From Phanerodontia chrysosporium (lineage: Eukaryota > Basidiomycota > Agaricomycetes > Polyporales > Phanerochaetaceae): DNA of 64,000 nucleotides. The DNA lies in the NCBI GenBank assembly GCA_001910725.1, contig MJGA01000001.1, positions 1,984,001 to 2,048,000 on the forward strand, in the 5' to 3' direction. Numbering within the stretch: the stretch's first letter is position 1; each line of letters starts with the position of its first letter. Shown one piece after another: positions 57,911 to 64,000 of this stretch. Under the pieces are notes generated by a model. It did no database searches. It saw only the letters and a program-made list of their open reading frames with translations, and had not been told where the DNA came from. The position numbers were made by a program, and so were the translations under genes.

Positions 57911-60900
57911 ATGGATTACCAAGAACTGGACCCGGCCATACAGCAGCAGCTCAGCTTGCAGTCATTCGAGGTCGAGACATCCCATCCAGTCCTAGTTCTC
58001 TGCTGCTTATACAGCTTGGCAGGGCAAATTTGATGTCAAGGACTTTGTTGGTGGACTGTCCGAGAGGCTCATCGCCCAGTCGAAAGCTAGCGCGGGTCGT
58101 ACGTCGGCCGTGATCATATGTGCTGGACTCGGGATACTTACACTGGTGTACGTCAGCCTTCGACCCCAAGCCGTTCATTCGAACGCTAGAAATGGCTGTT
58201 GATCAGTTGATATCCCTGCGCAAAGATGTGCAGACACGTACGGAGCAAATGGAGAAGAGTGTCAAGGTTGCTGAGAGAGAGTACTCGAAGAAGATGGTTG
58301 AACTCAACCGTGGTTTCGAGGTCCGTACGGAAACCTTTCCCCCCATACACTACTGCAATATTCGACTAGGCTGTAGGACAGTCATTCTCTGGGATGGAGG
58401 CAAAGATGAGCGAGGTTGGACGGACAGCCATCCGAATAGGAGAGGAGCTCGAGTCCGTGCACCATCAACGACAACGCGCTCAGGCGGCATACGACCTTAT
58501 CGACTTCTATAATCAGTTCGCCAGGGACGATACAGCACGCATAGATGCGCTCAAGAAAGAGGGCAAAGAGGGCCGGCGAGAAGTAGCAGTTCTCCTCCGC
58601 CGACTAAGCACCGTAGCCAAGGAAGTCGATCTACCTAATGCAGACAAGGTGCATCTATTTCCCTGGCTCCATGGCCCCGATTATATGCTGACGATGGGGC
58701 AGACACGAGAAAATATCGATAGGTACTGCGAGAAATTCGAGAAAGACATGTTACACCTCTTCGATCGCGCATACCGTCGCGGTGACCCTAAAATGATGCA
58801 TGTAAGTCTAGACTACATTTCCATACGTCACGTCCTGACTAGTCCACAGCACTGTGCACAAACACTACTAGACTTCAACGGCGGAACTTCCTGTGTTCAA
58901 GTCTATGTAAACCAGCACGACTTCTTCATCAATCGGGTGCGAGAGTCGGATGCTCACGCAGACGATGAACTGTGCGTAGATGACACGGTCAAGTTATTCT
59001 TGTCCTTACTGACAGACACAGGTGGGAGCAATTACCGGATCCTGATGCAAGCGTTCCTGCCACAGAATCTGGTTTGGCAGAACTCTTCAACGAAATTCGA
59101 ACTACAGTGGGCCAAGAGGTTCAGATCGTGCAAGCAGTGTTCCCTAACCCCGCATATGTCATGCAAGTGTTTCTACAGCGGGTCTTTGCACAGTCCGTAA
59201 GTGTCTGTGTGGGCTGCGTCTGAGGCACGAGTTTGACATTCGTCGCAGATTCAGCAGCAACTGGAGCTTCTGGTGAACAGAGGTACTTCTCTGTCAGACC
59301 TTGCTTTTCTCCGGATATTGCAGATGGTCCATCAGCAAACGACCCACTTGGTGGAAGACTTGAAGAACTACGAGCTACCCGCGGTAATACCGCGGTCTCC
59401 TGTAGACAAGACCGATTTCTCTCGCCAGTTAAGCACGGCTGCGGCGGGTTCTGCTGCTGCCACAGCCACAGCAGTGACCGTCAGCGCAATGCTCGAGACG
59501 GCTATGGAGGAGCTCTTTGTACCATATACGGAGGGTCAACGGTACCTTGAGCGAGAAAGCAAGAGTCTCAGTGAGCTCTACGCCAGTTTCCTGACGAACT
59601 TCACGCGGTACCATGTATGAGCACCCGGCTTCCTTGTTTACTTCCGCTCATCGGCCTGGTAGGAACGGACGCACAAGGGTGGCAAGTCATCACTTTTCGA
59701 CCGCATGGTGAACCAACTCAGCACGGCTGCTGCTACGACGGGTACCTCTGGCACTTCTACCACTTCTGCGCAAGCTGCTGCTGCCATCTTGCGATATGGC
59801 GGTTTGGGCGCTGCTGTGGAGAAGAATAAGGAGAAGGCGTTAGAGGAGCCTGTCACTGAGGAAGATGGGCAGCTCCACGTTGTGGTCGCAGAAACCATGC
59901 TCAAGTGGCATGCGGAGGCTGTGGGCCGCTGCGTAGAGCTCAGCCCTGCCAACGACGTGTATGCATGCAGTGTTGCCTTGTCTATTCCGCACTGACTTGG
60001 ATGGCTTCTTATGCACAGACCGAAGCACATATTCGCTCTACTACGTGTGTTGGCCGCCGCTATAGGCAATTCATACCTGGAAACGGCCATTGAGACGTAC
60101 GTAACCGCGTCCATTGCATAACTCTCCATCCTAATTGTGATCAATATACAGTGCACAAACACGGGCGGACGCGCAAGATCCCAAAGCGGAGCCCAATCTA
60201 CAGCCTCTTACTGTCTTGCGTGGCGTCGACTTGATCAGCCACTTGTGGCAGCAATACGTGAACGTCGCGCTCCTTCCATTGGCGAGCTCGTCCGTAACAG
60301 TGCGCAGAGAGATGGTTGTTTTCAATAACCAAGCCATAAGTCGGCTCGAGGGCGCGGTGAATCACGTTATGCAACGCCTGATGGACTGTAGGCCATACCG
60401 GTTACTCTAGCACTTGGAGCTGCACTAACTGCTTAACAGCGATACTCAATTGGCTGTCGCTACAACTTTCGAAACAGAAGAAAGGAGACTTCAAGCCTCG
60501 AAATGATGACCTCTCCTTTGCGCGTGTGAACACGGAGCCCTGTGTTGCTTGCTGTGACATGCTGGAGAAAGTACGCGATGCGGCCAAAGAAAATCTCAGT
60601 GGGAAGAACCTAGAAGTCTTCCTCACAGAAATCGGTGTTGCATTCCATGCGTACGTTTGGACCCTCCATTCCCAGCACCTAACGTCTGACTAGTCGGCTA
60701 GATTGCTGCTGGAACACCTCAAGAAGTTCCCCGTGAGCGCGACAGGAGGCTTGATGCTTGCAAAGTACACAGCTCATTGAGTGCATCTTCCGTGTTCTGA
60801 CAACCGCTTGCAGGGACTTGAAGCTCTACCAAGACACGATCATTACGTTCGGCATCCCATCGCTGCAGGAGCGCTTCGAGTTCCTTCGGCAACTGGGCAA

Positions 60901-61250
60901 CGTTTTCCTTGTGCGGCCAGACATTCTTAAGTCATACATCACTGAGGGCTACCTCGGGCGCATCGACTCCGCGCTGTTGCGCCCGTACCTCGCGCAACGG
61001 AGCGACTGGGGCAGGCGGAGAAGGGCTTCAACGACAGCACAGGTCTCGACGACGGCGCGGACGGTAAGGGTGTCAAGGACCGCTTCGGCATGGGTCGTCT
61101 CAGCATGATCATGAAGGACCTCGAGCCGTTGCGGGACCACATCCCGCCATGAACATGCCGAGTCTCCCGATGAACATGCCCAGCCTGCCCGCAGGAATGA
61201 GCATGCCGAGCCTGAACATGACGTCGCGCTTCACAGGCAACTCGAATTAA
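57911..61250 (+). CDS. sec10: Exocyst complex subunit Sec10
   Basis: About sixteen exons encode around 900 residues. It starts MDYQELDPAIQQQLSLQSFE. It continues with KFDVKDFVGGLSERLIAQSK, an N-terminal coiled coil (MEKSVKVAEREYSKKMVELN), RAYRRGDPKMMHHCAQTLLD, CVQVYVNQHDFFINR, VLRGVDLISHLWQQYVNVAL and FGIPSLQERFEFLRQLGNVF near the C terminus. Sec10 tethers secretory vesicles to the plasma membrane within the exocyst and links to Sec15. One base is missing in the G-run 61008-61011. Restoring it continues the frame through FGMGRLSMIMKDLEPLRDH. A second likely loss near 61148 would add a tail of MNMPSLP-type repeats ending at 61248-61250; without it the protein stops at about 61152. Confidence 0.93.
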
Positions 61251-61315
61251 TAATGGCTAGGGTAGTAATGCGTGTAATTTATTGCAGCTGTAGTTGTACA
61301 TGGATTCTGGACCCT

Positions 61316-62501
61316 TTATTCACCCTTGAAGACAGGCTTGCGCTTTTCTTTGAACGCCTCAAGAGCTTCATCGCGATCCTTCGTTTTGAGCAGTGGCTCA
61401 TATGAGCTGCGCTCGAAGTCGAGACCTGCCTCCAACGCAAGCTCAGGGGCCCGGTTTATCGCTTGTTTTGCTGCTCTGAGTGCCAATGGTGCTATCAAGG
61501 ACGTTAGCAAAGACCTTGTTGGTGACCCAGCATTGACACATACCATTCTCCGAGATCTCTTCTGCCAACACCAAGGCCTTGTCGACAGCTGACTTGTCCT
61601 CCTCCGAAACGTAGTCCACCACGCCTGTGCAAGACGTCAGAGTCTGGCCCGTACGTGCAACGAGGCATTACTGACCGAACTCCAGTGCTTCATGCGCGGT
61701 CAGAGCACGTCCGGTAAAGATGAGGTTCTTCGCTTTCGAGATGCCCAGCAGCCGTGTGAGCCTCTGCGTGCCGCCAGCACCAGGGATGATACCGAGCTTC
61801 GTCTCGGGGAGCCCGATCTTCGTCACCGAATGGCCTGCCGGGGGCGCGTCAGCACTGCGTCTCACGCGACACGTCGTACCCACGCACCAGCGACGCGCAG
61901 GTCGCACGCGAGCGCGAGTTCGAGGCCGCCGCCGAGCGCAGGGCCATCGATGGCCGCGATGGTCGGCATCGGCAGGTTCTCGAGACGGCCGAGCGCGGCG
62001 CGGAGGTCCCAGAGGAACTTGTCGACGTCGGCGCGCGACATCGTGCGCCGTTCGGCGAGGTCCGCGCCCGCGCAGAACGCGCCGAGCGTCGAGGAGCGCA
62101 CGATGAGCACGCGTGCGCTGGCGTCCCGGGGGGTTGCACCGTCAGTTGCTGCTGCGAGATTCACGGGAAGGGCGGCGGGCGTACTCTTTGTCGAACTGCA
62201 GCTTGTCGAGGCAGTTGTGGAACTCCTGTGGCGGGGTGTGAGTGCCGGACGGTCTGGCGTGGTGCGCACGACTCACCGCTAGCAGCCTGCGTGAGATGGC
62301 GTTCTTTGCCTTCGGCCTGTTCAGCGACAGGTAGTGCACGCCTGGCTTGGCCTCCTGCAGGTACGCTTCCGCGGGACCATCGGTCGCAGACGCAGTCTGG
62401 ATATGCCTGCGTCCGACGTGGACGAGCCTTGCCCGAGAGCACTGTGCCACTGCGTGCACACGGGGAATCGCGGTTGCCTGGCGGACGACGAGGGAGAACA
62501 T
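61316..62501 (-). CDS. Enoyl-CoA hydratase, methylglutaconyl-CoA hydratase (AUH)-like
   Basis: Six exons encode about 285 residues. The start ([20 protein letters not shown], with several Arg and no acids) is a likely mitochondrial signal. The crotonase fold follows: [35 protein letters not shown] (oxyanion-hole block), [39 protein letters not shown] with a catalytic Glu, and [30 protein letters not shown] and [12 protein letters not shown] fit the AUH group, which acts in leucine breakdown. The second intron uses donor gtacgc directly after AAA-GA and restores DKDARVLIV; reading through it gives a stop. Tail-to-tail with sec10, 65 bp apart. Confidence 0.88.
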
Positions 62502-63021
62502 GGCGGCACGAAGAGGAATGCGGGGTAATGACAGCACCTCCCGCTATATACGCTCGGCCCGGCGCGAGTTGCTCATGGCCGGATCTCACCCGCACAACTT
62601 CACCTTTCGTCACACTGCATGGCCGGCTGGAGCCAAGAAAACCGGCACACATAGTTCTCGAGGGAACGAACGTAGAATAGTCATTACATGTGTCGACCTG
62701 AACTAGATGAAAAAGGTACATGACACAACACACGATGACCTACAATACTTGTACCTTATGCCCATATAGTAGTTACAAGATGAATCACACTAATACCTGA
62801 CGAACCACGGGAGAATCAAAAATCCGCGTCTCGTCAACAGACAGATGTAATGCCAATGAGGGATGAGAGGAAAGGATGGGGCATCCAGAATGGGGTATGA
62901 ACTTCCAAGATAGCTCGTGAGATGGGGTCATGACAAGAGGATCAAAGAGTTGAGTGACTGGACCAGGAGACTATGCAACAACGAACGCTGGGATGGTGCA
63001 GGTACTTGACGCATCAGCGAT
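62502..63021. other. Intergenic region upstream of the AUH-like gene
   Basis: About 520 bp between two minus-strand genes. It should contain the AUH-like promoter and the 3'UTR of the membrane protein gene. It is AT-richer from about 62690 to 62830, with no gene-like frame. Confidence 0.4.
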
Positions 63022-64000
63022 TTACTGAGCGTATCCGTCGTCAATACCGCCGTAGGCGTCGCCGACCTGTGTCGGGGGCCGGTGGGTCTGGGAGACTGGC
63101 GGTGCCCGTGCCCGAGGCACGTTCTGCGGGTCTGCAAAAGGATGAGAACCAGTAGGTGATGGCGCGGTGTTGTAGTTCGTGGCACCATAACCAGTATATT
63201 GGTACTGGCTACCTCCTGCGGCAGCAGCATACGCGGTGCCAGGGGGGTACTCGTGCTGGCGAGTCGCGCTATAATCTTGAGTAGCCTGACTAGAGCCATA
63301 ATGAACTGTGCGGTCGAGATACGCGTCGTGACGAGCAGGGGCCATAGCCGGTGCGCTGGCCAGGTTCCAGGAGCTATCGTTGTTGCTGCCGCTAGCGTGG
63401 ATGGCGCTGGGAGGCTCCTCGTACTTCTCAAAGTACTCTGCTTCCTCATCGTCACGCTTCCGTGCACGGCGCTGCATGATCTTCATAACGATGAAGATGA
63501 GGATCAGAGCACCAATGACGCCAATTATGCCGAAGACCGCCCCCACGGCGCCTTTAGTCTGGAGGAAGCTGCAGCACTCAAAATCAGCATCATGGCAGGC
63601 TCTTGTAACTGTGCGACGTACCCCTTTCCGGACGTTTCGGCAGCGCCAGTCGGGGCCGCAGCATCGGACGAAGCACCTGACGGTGCTGGAACAGAGAACT
63701 GGCCAGAGATGGGAGCGAAAGACGTGTGTTCGCCGCTGCCTCCCGTAACCACGGGTTGAGCGGCAGTGATCGTAGTAGGCTTAGCACCCGTGGCAACAGA
63801 CGACGCTGATCTGTGATAGACGAGAGTTAGGTGAGAAACAAGTATCTTTGACTGTGCACGCACGAAGAGGGCGCCGATGAAGACGCGCTGCTACTGGAAG
63901 CCGAGCTGCCAGCAGAACTACTGCCGCTGCTGGTTGCTGCAGATGAGCTGGAGGAGCTCTGGAGAGAGGACGAAGCGGTGGGAACACTGCTCGACGATGC
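63022..64000 (-). CDS. Single-pass membrane protein with Ser/Thr-rich ectodomain (partial)
   Basis: The 5' end lies beyond the window. The visible part begins with a Ser-rich tract, continues through GAKPTTITAAQPVVTGG and PSGASSDAAAPTGAAETSGK, then one transmembrane helix (GAVFGIIGVIGALILIFIVM) and the basic stop-transfer KIMQRRARKRDDEEAE. The 150-residue cytosolic tail is rich in Tyr, Pro, Gly and Ala (QYQYTGYGATNYNTAPSP, ending GDAYGGIDDGYAQ). Introns at about 63785-63870 and 63520-63570 have canonical ends. The layout is like Mid2/Axl2-style fungal wall sensors, but layout alone does not show function. Confidence 0.7.

Noticed and set aside
4503..61250. Programmed ribosomal frameshifting as the cause of the frame changes
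   Set aside because: The sites share no slippery sequence or downstream structure, lie in many unrelated housekeeping genes, and orthologues of those genes are read in one frame.
1..64000. CRISPR arrays, bacterial operons, phage or plasmid genes
   Set aside because: No spaced direct repeats, Shine-Dalgarno pattern or prokaryotic gene families; intron-rich genes show a fungal nuclear genome.

Overview
The window is nuclear DNA from a filamentous basidiomycete, most likely an Agaricomycete. The evidence is dense genes on both strands, GC-rich coding sequence, many 45-65 nt introns with gtrngt donors and ctnay/yag ends, and fungal-specific proteins such as Rtc3, Lcl2, Svp26, Tda3, Rix1 and an Rrn11-like factor. 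No species call is possible from sequence alone. Gene models below were made by hand, joining exons so that reading frame and family similarity continue across canonical splice sites.

Layout. 1-320: 3' end of homoserine O-acetyltransferase (+). 1206-2290: F-box-like protein (+). 2650-3567: Vps60/CHMP5 (+). 3654-4346: small membrane protein (-). 4503-6316: amidohydrolase (-). 7040-9187: aldehyde dehydrogenase (-). 9450-11868: BTB-like protein (+). 12303-12917: Rtc3 (+). 13456-15851: Tda3-like FAD oxidoreductase (+). 16498-17241: nicotinamidase (-). 17495-19416: Afg1 ATPase (-). 20502-23295: Ser/Pro/Arg-rich protein (+). 24090-24908: Did2/CHMP1 (-). 25091-26319: Svp26 (+). 26369-28824: kinase-like protein with degenerate motifs (-). 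30602-34805: synaptojanin-type 5-phosphatase (+). 34900-36759: SF3a60 (-). 36917-38530: eIF4A-III/Fal1 (+). 38897-39811: KEN-box, S/TP-rich protein (+). 40288-40716: Lcl2 (+). 44180-44663: SF3b6/p14 (+). 46480-52412: RNA polymerase I largest subunit (-). 52704-53881: DFGDF-motif trafficking candidate (-). 54015-54847: Rrn11-like (+). 54950-57667: Rix1 (-). 57911-61250: Sec10 (+). 61316-62501: methylglutaconyl-CoA hydratase-like (-). 63022-64000: single-pass membrane protein, 5' end cut off by the window (-).

Themes. Several neighbours share a process: membrane traffic (Vps60, Did2, Svp26, Tda3, synaptojanin, DFGDF protein, Sec10), pre-mRNA processing (SF3a60 head-to-head with eIF4A-III, and SF3b6), and ribosome production (RNA polymerase I, Rrn11-like, Rix1 within about 11 kb). 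Many pairs are divergent with under 300 bp between start codons.

The clearest unexpected signal is technical: about fifteen places where a conserved protein needs exactly one extra base, always a missing base and mostly in short C or G runs, including in essential genes. This points to deletion errors in the assembly and matters to anyone using these gene models. The best biological leads are a 4-nt micro-exon in Rtc3, the kinase-like protein lacking the DFG aspartate, and the gene-poor stretches at 28.8-30.6, 40.7-44.2 and 44.7-46.5 kb. I did not find a new defence system, CRISPR array, rRNA, convincing tRNA or intact transposon.
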